From: Cristatella mucedo
Lineage: Eukaryota; Bryozoa; Phylactolaemata; Cristatellidae
DNA length: 64,000 bases
Assembly: GCA_009760855.2 (NCBI GenBank)
Contig: WPIO01000016.1
Location: forward strand, 6,685,001 to 6,749,000
Direction of reading: 5' to 3'
The position numbers and the translations under genes were made by a program. Each line of letters opens with the position of its first letter. Position 1 is the stretch's first letter. This document shows, in pieces, positions 35,808 to 49,967 of this stretch. A model generated the notes under the pieces. That model made no database searches. It saw only the letters and a program-made list of their open reading frames with translations, and was not told where the DNA came from.

Positions 35808-36110
35808 CTGTTCGTTCGGTAACAAGGTAAAAGAGTTCTGCCACTTGACCGCATCCCATGTTTGTGCATCCACGAACTGACAGGGTGTAGTAGCAGCGTG
35901 ACTTCATGTTAGTGAATACAATCATCGTAGAATTTACCGGTTGTGACGAACCTGTGAGACCGTTTCGACATTCGTAAGACGACCATGGATGAATGTTCCA
36001 TCCCACTAAATAGTACACAGTGTCGTTGATCACCATCTCGTCCCATTGCAGTTCAACAGCACTTGAGTTGCTGAATGTAACTTGCAAGCCTGTTGGTGCA
36101 TTGTTTGGCA
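35808..36110 (-). CDS. FN3-domain exon B3
   Basis: A 303-bp phase 1-1 FN3 exon with B-type splice sites. The protein is identical to the other B exons. It carries the GTG (rather than GTT) Val codon that marks B3-B5. The upstream intron has the empty site where B1/B2 carry a LINE tail. Confidence 0.9.
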
Positions 36111-39100
36111 CTATGAAATACAGAACAAAGCCAATAATAAGTCGGTGAACAGAGTCCTTCTAAGTCACTTGCGTTGAGGGAAACGTAGAGCTGCATTCTA
36201 TTTGTAGCCTTTTGCATTTAAATGGATAGCGTACCACATAAATTGCATTCTCCTTTGTGTAGTAATGTATTTAGATTTCTAAAGCAGTTAGCGAATGGAT
36301 TAAATTGTTCACCTAATAATTGCATTATGCGAGATGGTGATAATTTCATCCAACCTCCAAGCAAAAGAACATGAAAATCATGAAATTACTTAATCGTATA
36401 AATATCAGAACGAATTATTCGGCCGACTCTGGCCATCAAAGTATCTACGCCAAAGTTGTTATAAGTCGGAAAATTCATTTTGCCTTGCCCAGTGAATTAG
36501 CGATCAATGGCCAAGGACCGATGGCAGTGCTGCTCTCCTGCTGAAGCACTTCGTGATATTAAGCAACTATAAAACGCAGGAAAGCTCACGGGATAAAGGT
36601 AAGTGAAAAACCAGTAAGATTCTCGGTTCTTCAGTTTGAAATTAACGAACGGCTCACAAGTTAAAGTACAGCACTACATGTTTATTCTGGATTTTCCGAA
36701 CCTCGATCAATTATGCTTGCATTTCCATCGGCACACTCATGCTACTTTTTGAATACGATTGAGTGCAGTCTGCTACCTAATACTTTGTTAGGGCATATTA
36801 AGGTAAAGGTAAGAGCCATGCCTCAAGTTTTTAATCCCGGGGACATTTTCAATTAGAAAATTCCTTTTAATTGCTGGATTGAGCACGACCTGAAACGATA
36901 CACAATAATAGCAAGAGGTACAGATTTTTGTAGGCATCGTGCTAATTGGGGCTTTTACATGTCTTCCAACCTTAATCGTGAAAACTGCACGAAAAATGTG
37001 AAACATCAATAAAGTCCAGGAGTGGTCACTTGGTGATGGTCTGAACAATATCTTGACGAACCGATGTAAAACGACAGCGGCTCGTGGATACGGTTGATGT
37101 CATGTTTATAATTCCATTGTCTCTATCACGCCTGTTGAGCATTCGAGTTGATCCACGGCGAATTTCTAACGTTGGCTTGTTCAAAGTACCTTAAACCTCC
37201 GTGTTTATTGAAACTTACCAGTATACATTAGTTTAATCGCTCTTGAATGTGAAATGGTTACTACATCCGACAGAAGAAATAATAGATTCAATTTTCTATT
37301 GTAGCCTGATTGGCGGTTCCGTGAGAACTGTCTGAATGAAGTGAGCGATTGTAAACTTAAGCACGTTAATAACGACAATAACAATAATGATTATATAGCA
37401 CTTGTTGAAGCACCCTCATAGACCTCAACCTCTTTCTAATTGCCTTAAATTGCTTTAATGCAAAAGAGACGCGATCGGACGGTTAGTGGTAGAACGCTCA
37501 GTAAAAATTAAGAATAACATGGTCAGCATTGACATGCACAGGTTCAGCAGGCAAGTGTGTTTAGTGGCAGCATGCACAGTTTCAGCAAGCACAAGCACAT
37601 GAAGGTAGAACCACAGTTACCTACTGCATGCTGTGATAATTAGATGAGTTTTTACTTTCTTTTTAAATGGAGTAAATGAAGGGCATGTCGTGAACGAAGT
37701 CATTACCGTTGTTGCCACGATCTCTGCTTGCTTAGTTACGGTTGGCAGCTAGTGCCTATTACTTTAGTGACCAGGATCTCTCCATCCGGGTCATATCGTG
37801 TCATCGGTTGCTACCTACAGTCTACTATACGGTAATGCTAATTGATCCCGATTGAAATGTTCGAGCCCTTTTTCTGCAGAGCTAATGCAGAAATCTCAGA
37901 CCTTCCATTTCTACTAATTTGGACTAAGTTGACTCGTTGTATGTAATAACCAGTTGCGAGTTGCTTTTTTCAATTACCTGGGATTATTTTCAGAGCTGCA
38001 AGTCGCCTCTAAATCTCGACAGGTGGACAAGCACTCAATGCACATGCTACGTGGGCTAGAAGACGGCTTGTTCATCCCTAACGGGGTGTAGCAGGTATCG
38101 ACAAGACGTAGAACCAGCAAACTGTAAACGATCTCCAGCTCGAAGAGCCAGCTAGTCCTCATGTCGGCCAGCGACAGCTTAGGCCGGAAGCTGATTTGCT
38201 CGAGCAGGGAGAACATGGGAAGCTAGGTCCGTTGGCACGTGACAAGCTCTCCTGCCCGTAAGCTGACCATGCTGGACGGCGTCACCAAGCACTGTGGGGA
38301 CGTGAGCTCGAATGAAGGAGACTCTACCCAATGAGCTAGTGGGTGACAAGTGTCAGCGAATGGGAATGCGTGTCCATTTATAAATCCTACTGGTTCACAC
38401 AAAAAAGTAGCTGCATTAAGCAACCAGAACTAGTAAATAACTAACTTGGACTGGCTCCAACAGAGGCTTGACTCACTTTGGCGTTTGCTCACTTGCTCAA
38501 CTGCTGGGAGCCCCAGACTTGAAGTAGCTGCCACAAAATGTGCTACAAGCGTGTCCGTTAATGGCATTGCCATCCTTACGGCTACCCTAGATGTCATAAG
38601 TACGGCAAATGTGAGTAGGTTGAATCCTGAATCTAGTCGCATTAAATAGTTAAGTGACTGCTGATTGGCTATCGTCAGTTTTCGAGTAAACCTAGCAGCC
38701 AATTAGACAGGCCAAGTGAATGGCCATGATAAGAGGCTATTGGAGTAGGTCGTCAGGTTAGGTCATTGGAGTATTAAGGGTAACAGATAGACTTAACCCT
38801 TTAGCCAAGCAAGAGCAATCCAGACGGTGTCTCGCGAAATTACTCGGCCCAATACGTATAGCATATTGGGCTACCTGCCCAGGGAGTGCATGATTTTCCA
38901 TGTTTTCTGAATACTCGTTGCATTCGGTGCTTCTCCTGATCTTGTGATCTTTCAATGGACGTCACAGCCGTCAATTGAGATGACTGCCAGGACAGTATTC
39001 TTAGTGAGCTGAAAGCCGGTGAAGCTCTACTTGTACTCAGGGCTTGATCTGGCGGCTTCTTTACCTTAGCACCGGTGCAATTTCAACATAAGTACGACCG

Positions 39101-40520
39101 AAGCGTAAATCATGTTCCGTTTCTCAGTAGGCCACTTGTTCACGTGCCGGAAGACTAGAGGCGGCCTGCTCAGATCTGGCGTCGGAGCAGCTGCCCAGTG
39201 TGCTACTCGTGGAAGCGAGGTGAGGCTGCTCTGAATTTCTTCGGCTGGCATCGTGTACGTTGGCGCCCTGCACAGCCGTGTGAGAAGCAGTGCTTCTGCA
39301 AACCATTCACTAGTCAATGGTCAAGAAGGTTATGGTTTTTAGTAACCCAGCCAAGGAACAGAGCTTGGAGGAATCAAATACATAGAAAAGATACGAGACG
39401 ACTTTGTCGAAGATGTACTAGTGTTAAGCTAACAAGGTTGGCTGAGGGAGCCATCGGGCATACAGATCGGAATGCTATTGGCTTCGCCTCGCTATCACGA
39501 TCTAATCAGCCTTGCTGGTGTTGCCTTGGTAGTGACTTATTGGCCTTCGTGTACGTGATAGTTAGCCAATTAGCAGTGAATGGCAGCTACAAAAGTAGAA
39601 GTGGTTTCTTCAGTCTGTGCTGTACTCAGGTTTAGCTGAAACCTCTCAACGGGCTATCTAGGAAGCAGATTGAGCCAATAAGCTGTCGCCAGGCGACGGT
39701 TTCGACGGTACTTCACCTCGAGGCACACGGCAAGTTTCGATTGGCAGGTAAAGACAGAATAAATAGAGCCCTAATGGGCAACCCGGCACCTGCAACTTCC
39801 TGTACTGGTCAACAGATTACTTCGGAATCCTAGTTTCTGAAAGAGGTCTCTTTGCCGGCTATATCAAAACGCCTGTCTACTTGCTATCGGCAAGGAGTTA
39901 ACATCACGGACCGGCTTGCTGAAGGAGAACTCACTGAGTCAGCACACGTGTGTGCCTGCAAACCTGTGATACCTTAAATCTTTTTGGTTCAACTATCGCC
40001 GGCTGCAACTCTACCATGTGCATGGCTGTGAATCTGGCGAGTTTGATGGAAGGTTGTAGGCGTCTGTCATTTAGATACAGCACTTTAACTCGCAGCCATC
40101 AATCAGATATAAACTGAGATGCTTAGATGAAAAGGCAGACAGTGGAGTACGTTTAACGTGCATGTAACGGCTCCGGGTGAATTTAAAAGATGGGTTATAC
40201 TCGCCAGAAGGACTGTAGGTATCATTGCCGAAAGTAAACTCTTACGAGTTCCACAACTCAGTCGGCAAGGAAAGAGTTTACCGTCACCCATTATTTTCTG
40301 CCCAAAAACAGAGAGACAAGATTATTTTCCTAAGAGCATCACACGGAATGAGGGATTGAATAGACTGCCTAGGCATATCTATAGGATGCTCGTATATCGG
40401 GCTGTGGTTGCGGCTCCATTGAAAAAACAACAGCAAGTTCTTGGTGCAGCTGAAATTTACAAACAGCTACGAGTCTAAGTAGTGGAGAATAGCACTTCCC
40501 GAAGCTGGTAAGATCCTTAC
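36111..40520 (-). other. Intron A4-B3
   Basis: 4410 bp, B-side intron without the LINE tail (empty site near 36436). Old LINE remnant at about 37367-37700. Confidence 0.75.
37367..37700 (-). mobile_element. Old LINE remnant (unit B3)
   Basis: Near-identical to the copy at 18368. Confidence 0.6.
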
Positions 40521-40824
40521 CGGTCAGATCGGTGACAAAGAGGTAGAGTTTCTGCCACCGGACCGCATCCCATAAATGTGCATCCACGAACAGATATGCT
40601 GTAGTAGCAGTGCTGCTTCATATTAGTGAATAAAATCGTCGTAGAATTTTCCAGTTGTGACGAACTTGTGGAACCGTTTTGACATTCGTAAGACGACCAT
40701 GGCTGAATGTTCCATCCCACTAAATAGTACACCCGGTCGTTGACAACCATCTCGTTCCATCGTAGTTCAATAGCACTTGAGTTGCCGAATGTAACTCGCA
40801 AGCCTGTTGGCGCTTCGCTTGGAG
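40521..40824 (-). pseudogene. FN3-domain exon A4 with 1-bp frameshift
   Basis: This exon matches A5 and A6 across its length and has intact splice sites (acceptor ends TTTTACAG, donor CCG|GTAAGG). It is 304 bp, however: a run of two T on the plus strand is three T at about 40550, inside the codons for VAELYLF. Read literally, the frame shifts about 10 codons before the donor, and splicing to the next phase-1 exon would put downstream domains out of frame. Otherwise it carries the second A subtype, with MVVNDR, SQLEN and TTILF. Because the difference is a homopolymer length in a near-identical repeat, a consensus error is at least as likely as a real mutation. Confidence 0.75.
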
Positions 40825-43800
40825 CTGTAAAATGCAGAAAAAGACAAATAATAAGTTGGTGAACAGGGTACTTCTAAGTCGCTTGTTTTGTGAGAAACGT
40901 GGAGCTGCATTCTATTCGTAGCCTTTTGCATTTAAATGGACAAAATACGACATATACTGTATTCTTCTTTATGTAGCAATGTGTTTAGATTTCTAAAGCG
41001 GATTGCCGAAAGATCAAACTGTTCTCCTAATGATTTCACATTAGGAGATGGTGATATTTCAATCGAACTTCGAAGAGGAAGGACATGATAATTCTTGTAT
41101 TGACTAATTGTATAAATATCAGGACGATTTATTCGGCTGACCCTGACCATCGTAGTATCCACGCCAAAGTATGTTATACTTCGGACAATTTGTTTTGCTT
41201 AGCCCAGTGAATTAGCGAGCGATGACCATGGACTGATCGCTGTGCTGCTCACCTGCCGCAGCTCTTCGGGTTGTTAACCGACTCTAAAACGCTGGAAAGC
41301 ACGGGCGATAAAGCTAAGAGAACAACCAATGACATTATTGGTTCCTCAGTTTAAAATAAACGAGTGGCTCACAAGTTAATGTACAGCACACCATATTTAT
41401 TCGAGGTTTTCTTAACCTGGATTAATTATGCTTGCATTTCCATCGGCACCCTCATGCTTCTTTTCAAATACGATTGAGTGCAGTCTGCTACGTAATACTT
41501 TGTTAGGGCATATTAAGGTAGAGGTAAGAGCCATGCTTCAATTGTTCAATCCCTAAGACATTTTTTAATTAGCGAGTAGCTTTTAATTGCTTGATTGAGC
41601 ACTACCTGAAAAGATGCACAATCATAGGAAGAGGTACAGACTTTTGTACGTGTTGTGCTAATTGGGGCCTTTAAATGTCTTGCAACCTTAATCATTTTAT
41701 GAAAACTGCACGAAAAATGTGAAACTGCATTCAAGTCCAGGAGTGGTCACTTGGTGATGGTCTGCACGATATCTTGACGAACCGCGGTGAAACGACTGTA
41801 GCTCTTTTATACGTTTAATCTCATGTTTGACTATTCCAGTTGTCCCTATTACTCTGGTTTGGCATTTGAATTGAACCACGGTAAACCTTTGACGTTGGCT
41901 TGTTCCAAGTAACTTAAACCTCCGTCATTAATAAAATATACCAGTTTACGTTAGTTTAATCGCGTTTGAATGTAAACATGGTTACTACAGACCACAGGAG
42001 AATTAATAGGTTCAATTTTCTATTGTAGCCTGATTGGTGGTTTCGAAAGAACTGTCCGAATGAAGTGAGCGATTGCAAACTTAAGCACGTTAATAATGAC
42101 AATAACATTAATGATAACATAGCACTTGTTGAAGAAACCTCAGAGTCCTCAACTTCTTTCTAGTTGCTTTAAATATCATGCAAAAGAGACGCGATCAGAT
42201 GGTTAGTGGTGGGGCACTTAGTAAACGTTAAGAACTACATGGTTAGCAGTGACATGAACATGGACAGTATGCAAGTTTGTTTAGTGGCAGCAAGCCCAGT
42301 TTCAGCAAGGACAAGCACATGCAGGTAGAACCACAGTTATTCACCATATGCTCCAATAAATAGGGTGAGTTTTTACTTTCTTTTTAATTGCAGTAAATGA
42401 AGGACATGTCATGAACGAAGTCATTACCTTTCTTACCACGATCTCTGCTCGATTAGTTACGGTATCCAGCCAGTACTAATTACTGTAGTGAAACAGGATT
42501 TCTCTATCCGGGTCTAATCGTGTCATCGGTTGCTACCTACTGTGTACTATACAGTTATACTAATATCCCGGCTCAAATTGTTTGAGCCCTTTCTCTGCAG
42601 TGCTAATGTAGCAATCTCAGGCATTCCATTTCCACTACCTTGTACTAAGTTCACTCGTTGTATGAAATAATCAGTTGCGTTTCGCCTTTTTCAACAACCT
42701 GGGATTTATTTCAACAGAGCTGCAAGTCACCTCTAAATCTCGACAAGTGCACAAGCACTAAATGCACATGCTATGTGGGCTTGAAGACAGCTCATTCATC
42801 CCTAAAGGGGCCCAACAGGTATCGACAAGACGTAGAACCGAAAAACTGTAAACGATCTCCTGCTCAAAGAGCCAGCTAGTCCTTATGTCGGCCAGCGACA
42901 GCGAAAGCCGGAAGCTGATTCGCTCGAGCAGGTAGAACATGGGAAGCTAGGTCAGTTGGCACGTGACTAGCTCTCCTGCCCTTAAGCTGAACATGCTGGA
43001 GGGCGTCACCAAACACTGTGGGGACTTGAGCTCGAATGAAGTAGACTCTACCCAGTGAGCTAGGTGGTGAAAAGTGACAGCGAGTGGCAATGTGTGTCCA
43101 TTTTATAAATCCTTCTGGCTCACACTAAACAGCAGCAGCATCAGGCAAACCAGCACCAGTAAAGAACTAACTTGGACTGGCTCCAACAGAAGCTTGACTC
43201 ACCTTGGCGTTTGCTCACTTGCTCAACTGCTGGGAGCCCCAGACATGAAGTAGCTGCTGCTAATTATGCTGCAAGCACGTCTGTTAATGGCATTGCCATC
43301 CTTACGGCTACCCTGGATGTCATAAGTGAGGCAAATGTGAGTAGGCTAAAAACCTAAATCTAGTCGAAGCAAATAGGTCAGTGACTGATGATTGGATATC
43401 GTCAGTTTTCGAGTAAACCTAGATGCCAGTAAGACTGGCAAAGTGAATGGTGATTTTAAGAAGCTGTTCGCCTCAGGGTAGGTCTATGGAGTCGTAAGGG
43501 CAACATAGAGACTCAACCCTTTTGCCCAGCAAGAGCGTTTAGACGGCATCTCGCGGATTGACTCAGCCCGAAACGTATAGTATATTGGGCTAACTGCACT
43601 GGGAGTGCATGATTTCCCATGTTTTGTGAAAACTCGTTGCACTCGGCAGCTGTACACACCCTTGTCATCTTTCTGCAGACGTGCCTGACCTCAATTAAGA
43701 TGACTCGAAGGTCAGTAGGCTTGGTGAGCTGAAAGCCGGTGCAGTTTGACTTGTACTCAGGGCTAGATTTGGTGGCTTTTTACCTTGGCACCGGTGCAAT

Positions 43801-45237
43801 TTCAACAAAAGTGTGACCAGAGCATTAATCCTGTTCTATTTCTCAGTAGGCCCCTTGTTACATGCCTGCAGACCAAAGGTGGCCTGCTCCGATCTGGCGT
43901 CGATGCGACTACCCAGTGTGCTACTCGGAGGAGCAAGTTCAAGCTGCTTTGAATTTCTTCGGCTGACATCGTGTACGTCAGCTCCTTGCACAGTTCTGTG
44001 AGAACCAGCTCAGCTGCAAGCCATTTACTCGTAAATGGTCAAGGAGGTTATGTTGTTTTGGAAAATAGCCAAGCAACAGAGCTTGGTCGGTTCAAATACA
44101 TAGAAAGGATAAGTGACAAACTTGTCCAAGATATACTAGTCTTAAGCTACAAGGTTGGCTGGGGGGAGCTATCGGGCATGCAGATCGGATAGCTATTGGC
44201 TTTGCCTCCTCATCACGATCTGATCAGGCTTGATAGTGTTGCCTTGGCAGTCACTTATCGGCCTAGGTGCTCGTGATACTTAGCTAATTAATAGTAGATG
44301 GCAGCTACTAAATTAGAAGTGGTTTCCTCAGTTAGTGCCGTACTCAGGTCAAGGTGAAACCTCTCAACCGGCTAGCCATGATGGAGATTGAACCAACAAG
44401 CCCTAGCCAGACGTTGGTCTCGATGGTGCCGAACCTCGAGGCAAACGGCTAGCTTCGATTGGCTGGTAAAGACAGGATAAATAGAGCCCAAATATGCACC
44501 CCGGCACCTGCACCACCCTGTACTGGTCAACTAATAAGTCCAGAATCATAGTTTCTGGAAGAGGTCTCTTTGCAGGTTATTGCATAACGCCTGTCTACTT
44601 ACTTTCGGCAAGGAGTTAACATCACGGACCGGCTTGATGAAGGAGATGTCACTGAGTCAGCCCACGCATGTGCCTGCACACCTGTGATACCTTAAATCTT
44701 TAAAGTGCAGCTATCGCCTTCTGCAACTCTACCATGTGAGTCGCTGTGAATCTGAAGAGTTTGATGGAAGGTTGTTGGCATCCGTGATTTAGATACAGCA
44801 CTTTAACTCGCATTCATTGATCAAATATAAAGTGACATGCTTAGATGAGAAGGCAGACAGTGGAGTATGTTTACCGTGCATGTAATGGCTCCGGGTGAAT
44901 TTAAAACATGGGTTATTGTCGCCAAAAGGACTCTAGGTATCGTTTCCAAATGAAAACTTTAACGAGTTCCGCAACTTATTCTGCAAGGAAAGAGTTGACC
45001 GTCGCCCACTATCTTCCGCCCAAAACAGAGAGGCAAGTTTGTTTTCCTTAAAGTATCGCAGAGAATGAGGGATTGAATAGACTGCCTCGGCATATCAATA
45101 GGATGCTCCTATATGCCGCAGTGGTTGTGGCTCCGTTGAAAAAATAACTGCGAGGCGTTTGTGCAGCTGAAATGAAGAAACAGCTACGACTCAAAGTAGT
45201 GGAGAATCGCACTTCCCGAAGCTGGTCGGATCCTTAC
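40825..45237 (-). other. Intron B4-A4
   Basis: 4413 bp, A-side intron with the second-subtype block at about 42.0-44.0 kb. Old LINE remnant at about 42090-42420. Confidence 0.75.
42090..42420 (-). mobile_element. Old LINE remnant (unit A4)
   Basis: Second-subtype version, with private changes such as acagtatgcaagtttg in place of acagcatgcaagtgtg. Confidence 0.6.
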
Positions 45238-45540
45238 CTGTTCGTTCGGTAACAAGGTAAAAGAGTTCTGCCACTTGACCGCATCCCATGTTTGTGCATC
45301 CACGAACTGACAGGGTGTAGTAGCAGCGTGACTTCATGTTAGTGAATACAATCATCGTAGAATTTACCGGTTGTGACGAACCTGTGAGACCGTTTCGACA
45401 TTCGTAAGACGACCATGGATGAATGTTCCATCCCACTAAATAGTACACAGTGTCGTTGATCACCATCTCGTCCCATTGCAGTTCAACAGCACTTGAGTTG
45501 CTGAATGTAACTTGCAAGCCTGTTGGTGCATTGTTTGGCA
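45238..45540 (-). CDS. FN3-domain exon B4
   Basis: A 303-bp phase 1-1 FN3 exon with B-type splice sites and the B3-B5 GTG marker codon. The protein is identical to the other B copies, with C48, C73, C82 and C87 and three sequons. Confidence 0.9.
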
Positions 45541-48500
45541 CTATGAAATACAGAACAAAGCCAATAATAAGTCGGTGAACAGAGTCCTTCTAAGTCACTT
45601 GCGTTGAGGGAAACGTAGAGCTGCATTCTATTTGTAGCCTTTTGCATTTAAATGGATAGCGTACCACATAAATTGCATTCTCCTTTGTGTAGTAATGTAT
45701 TTAGATTTCTAAAGCAGTTAGCGAATGGATTAAATTGTTCACCTAATAATTGCATTATGCGAGATGGTGATAATTTCATCCAACCTCCAAGCAAAAGAAC
45801 ATGAAAATCATGAAATTACTTAATCGTATAAATATCAGAACGAATTATTCGGCCGACTCTGGCCATCAAAGTATCTACGCCGCCAAAGTATGTTATACGT
45901 CGGAAAATTCATTTTGCCTTGCCCAGTGAATTAGCGATCAATGGCCAAGGACCGATGGCAGTGCTGCTCTCCTGCTGAAGCACTTCGTGATATTAAGCAA
46001 CTATAAAACGCAGGAAAGCTCACGGGATAAAGGTAAGTGAAAAACCAGTAAGATTCTCGGTTCTTCAGTTTGAAATTAACGAACGGCTCACAAGTTAAAG
46101 TACAGCACTACATGTTTATTCTGGATTTTCCGAACCTCGATCAATTATGCTTGCATTTCCATCGGCACACTCATGCTACTTTTTGAATACGATTGAGTGC
46201 AGTCTGCTACCTAATACTTTGTTAGGGCATATTAAGGTAAAGGTAAGAGCCATGCCTCAAGTTTTTAATCCCGGGGACATTTTCAATTAGAAAATTCCTT
46301 TTAATTGCTGGATTTGAGCACGACCTGAAACGATACACAATAATAGCAAGAGGTACAGATTTTTGTAGGCATCGTGCTAATTGGGGCTTTTACATGTCTT
46401 CCAACCTTAATCGTGAAAACTGCACGAAAAATGTGAAACATCAATAAAGTCCAGGAGTGGTCACTTGGTGATGGTCTGAACAATATCTTGACGAACCGAT
46501 GTAAAACGACAGCGGCTCGTGGATACGGTTGATGTCATGTTTATAATTCCATTGTCTCTATCACGCCTGTTGAGCATTCGAGTTGATCCACGGCGAATTT
46601 CTAACGTTGGCTTGTTCAAAGTACCTTAAACCTCCGTGTTTATTGAAACTTACCAGTATACATTAGTTTAATCGCTCTTGAATGTGAAAATGGTTACTAC
46701 ATCCGACAGAAGAAATAATAGATTCAATTTTCTATTGTAGCCTGATTGGCGGTTCCGTGAGAACTGTCTGAATGAAGTGAGCGATTGTAAACTTAAGCAC
46801 GTTAATAACGACAATAACAATAATGATTATATAGCACTTGTTGAAGCACCCTCATAGACCTCAACCTCTTTCTAATTGCCTTAAATTGCTTTAATGCAAA
46901 AAAGAGACGCGATCGGACGGTTAGTGGTAGAACGCTCAGTAAAAATTAAGAATAACATGGTCAGCATTGACATGCACAGGTTCAGCAGGCAAGTGTGTTT
47001 AGTGGCAGCATGCACAGTTTCAGCAAGCACAAGCACATGAAGGTAGAACCACAGTTACCTACTGCATGCTGTGATAATTAGATGAGTTTTTACTTTCTTT
47101 TTAAATGGAGTAAATGAAGGGCATGTCGTGAACGAAGTCATTACCGTTGTTGCCACGATCTCTGCTTGCTTAGTTACGGTTGGCAGCTAGTGCCTATTAC
47201 TTTAGTGACCAGGATCTCTCCATCCGGGTCATATCGTGTCATCGGTTGCTACCTACAGTCTACTATACGGTAATGCTAATTGATCCCGATTGAAATGTTC
47301 GAGCCCCTTTTTCTGCAGAGCTAATGCAGAAATCTCAGACCTTCCATTTCTACTAATTTGGACTAAGTTGACTCGTTGTATGTAATAACCAGTTGCGAGT
47401 TGCTTTTTTTCAATTACCTGGGATTATTTTCAGAGCTGCAAGTCGCCTCTAAATCTCGACAGGTGGACAAGCACTCAATGCACATGCTACGTGGGCTAGA
47501 AGACGGCTTGTTCATCCCTAACGGGGTGTAGCAGGTATCGACAAGACGTAGAACCAGCAAACTGTAAACGATCTCCAGCTCGAAGAGCCAGCTAGTCCTC
47601 ATGTCGGCCAGCGACAGCTTAGGCCGGAAGCTGATTTGCTCGAGCAGGGAGAACATGGGAAGCTAGGTCCGTTGGCACGTGACAAGCTCTCCCTGCCCGT
47701 AAGCTGACCATGCTGGACGGCGTCACCAAGCACTGTGGGGACGTGAGCTCGAATGAAGGAGACTCTACCCAATGAGCTAGTGGGTGACAAGTGTCAGCGA
47801 ATGGGAATGCGTGTCCATTTATAAATCCTACTGGTTCACACAAAAAAGTAGCTGCATTAAGCAACCAGAACTAGTAAATAACTAACTTGGACTGGCTCCA
47901 ACAGAGGCTTGACTCACTTTGGCGTTTGCTCACTTGCTCAACTGCTGGGAGCCCCAGACTTGAAGTAGCTGCCACAAAATGTGCTACAAGCGTGTCCGTT
48001 AATGGCATTGCCATCCTTACGGCTACCCTAGATGTCATAAGTACGGCAAATGTGAGTAGGTTGAATCCTGAATCTAGTCGCATTAAATAGTTAAGTGACT
48101 GCTGATTGGCTATCGTCAGTTTTCGAGTAAACCTAGCAGCCAATTAGACAGGCCAAGTGAATGGCCATGATAAGAGGCTATTGGAGTAGGTCGTCAGGTT
48201 AGGTCATTGGAGTATTAAGGGTAACAGATAGACTTAACCCTTTAGCCAAGCAAGAGCAATCCAGACGGTGTCTCGCGAAATTACTCGGCCCAATACGTAT
48301 AGCATATTGGGCTACCTGCCCAGGGAGTGCATGATTTTCCATGTTTTCTGAATACTCGTTGCATTCGGTGCTTCTCCTGATCTTGTGATCTTTCAATGGA
48401 CGTCACAGCCGTCAATTGAGATGACTGCCAGGACAGTATTCTTAGTGAGCTGAAAGCCGGTGAAGCTCTACTTGTACTCAGGGGCTTGATCTGGCGGCTT

Positions 48501-49967
48501 CTTTACCTTAGCACCGGTGCAATTTCAACATAAGTACGACCGAAGCGTAAATCATGTTCCGTTTCTCAGTAGGCCACTTGTTCACGTGCCGGAAGACTAG
48601 AGGCGGCCTGCTCAGATCTGGCGTCGGAGCAGCTGCCCAGTGTGCTACTCGTGGAAGCGAGGTGAGGCTGCTCTGAATTTCTTCGGCTGGCATCGTGTAC
48701 GTTGGCGCCCTGCACAGCCGTGTGAGAAGCAGTGCTTCTGCAAACCATTCACTAGTCAATGGTCAAGAAGGTTATGGTTTTTAGTAACCCAGCCAAGGAA
48801 CAGAGCTTGGAGGAATCAAATACATAGAAAAGATACGAGACGACTTTGTCGAAGATGTACTAGTGTTAAGCTAACAAGGTTGGCTGAGGGAGCCATCGGG
48901 CATACAGATCGGAATGCTATTGGCTTCGCCTCGCTATCACGATCTAATCAGCCTTGCTGGTGTTGCCTTGGTAGTGACTTATTGGCCTTCGTGTACGTGA
49001 TAGTTAGCCAATTAGCAGTGAATGGCAGCTACAAAAGTAGAAGTGGTTTCTTCAGTCTGTGCTGTACTCAGGTTTAGCTGAAACCTCTCAACGGGCTATC
49101 TAGGAAGCAGATTGAGCCAATAAGCTGTCGCCAGGCGACGGTTTCGACGGTACTTCACCTCGAGGCACACGGCAAGTTTCGATTGGCAGGTAAAGACAGA
49201 ATAAATAGAGCCCTAATGGGCAACCCGGCACCTGCAACTTCCTGTACTGGTCAAACAGATTACTTCGGAATCCTAGTTTTCTGAAAGAGGTCTCTTTGCC
49301 GGCTATATCAAAACGCCTGTCTACTTGCTATCGGCAAGGAGTTAACATCACGGACCGGCTTGCTGAAGGAGAACTCACTGAGTCAGCACACGTGTGTGCC
49401 TGCAAACCCTGTGATACCTTAAATCTTTTTGGTTCAACTATCGCCGGCTGCAACTCTACCATGTGCATGGCTGTGAATCTGGCGAGTTTGATGGAAGGTT
49501 GTAGGCGTCTGTCATTTAGATACAGCACTTTAACTCGCAGCCATCAATCAGATATAAACTGAGATGCTTAGATGAAAAGGCAGACAGTGGAGTACGTTTA
49601 ACGTGCATGTAACGGCTCCGGGTGAATTTAAAAGATGGGTTATACTCGCCAGAAGGACTGTAGGTATCATTGCCGAAAGTAAACTCTTACGAGTTCCACA
49701 ACTCAGTCGGCAAGGAAAGAGTTTACCGTCACCCATTATTTTCTGCCCAAAAACAGAGAGACAAGATTATTTTCCTAAGAGCATCACACGGAATGAGGGA
49801 TTGAATAGACTGCCTAGGCATATCTATAGGATGCTCGTATATCGGGCTGTGGTTGCGGCTCCATTGAAAAAAACAACAGCAAGTTCTTGGTGCAGCTGAA
49901 ATTTACAAAACAGCTACGAGTCTAAGTAGTGGAGAATAGCACTTCCCGAAGCTGGTAAGATCCTTAC
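45541..49967 (-). other. Intron A5-B4
   Basis: 4427 bp, B-side intron, empty at the LINE-tail site (near 45866, where a private 3-bp duplication occurs). Old LINE remnant at about 46802-47137. Many single-base length differences from about 47.3 kb onward. Confidence 0.75.
46802..47137 (-). mobile_element. Old LINE remnant (unit B4)
   Basis: As at 18368, with a 2-base longer A run near 46900. Confidence 0.6.

Larger units (their letters stand above)
31388..40824 (-). repeat. A/B dimer repeat, copy 3
   Basis: 9437 bp, containing exons B3 and A4. It has no LINE tail in the B-side intron (intact empty site at about 36436). The A-side intron is of the first subtype, like copies 1 and 2. Confidence 0.9.

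Noticed and set aside
39198-39635. A 145-codon plus-strand open frame, repeated near 48640 and 58089
   Set aside because: It recurs only because the B-side unit recurs. The equivalent A-side segments do not keep it, it is broken by single-base changes in B1/B2, it lies antisense within an intron, and no domain is recognisable.
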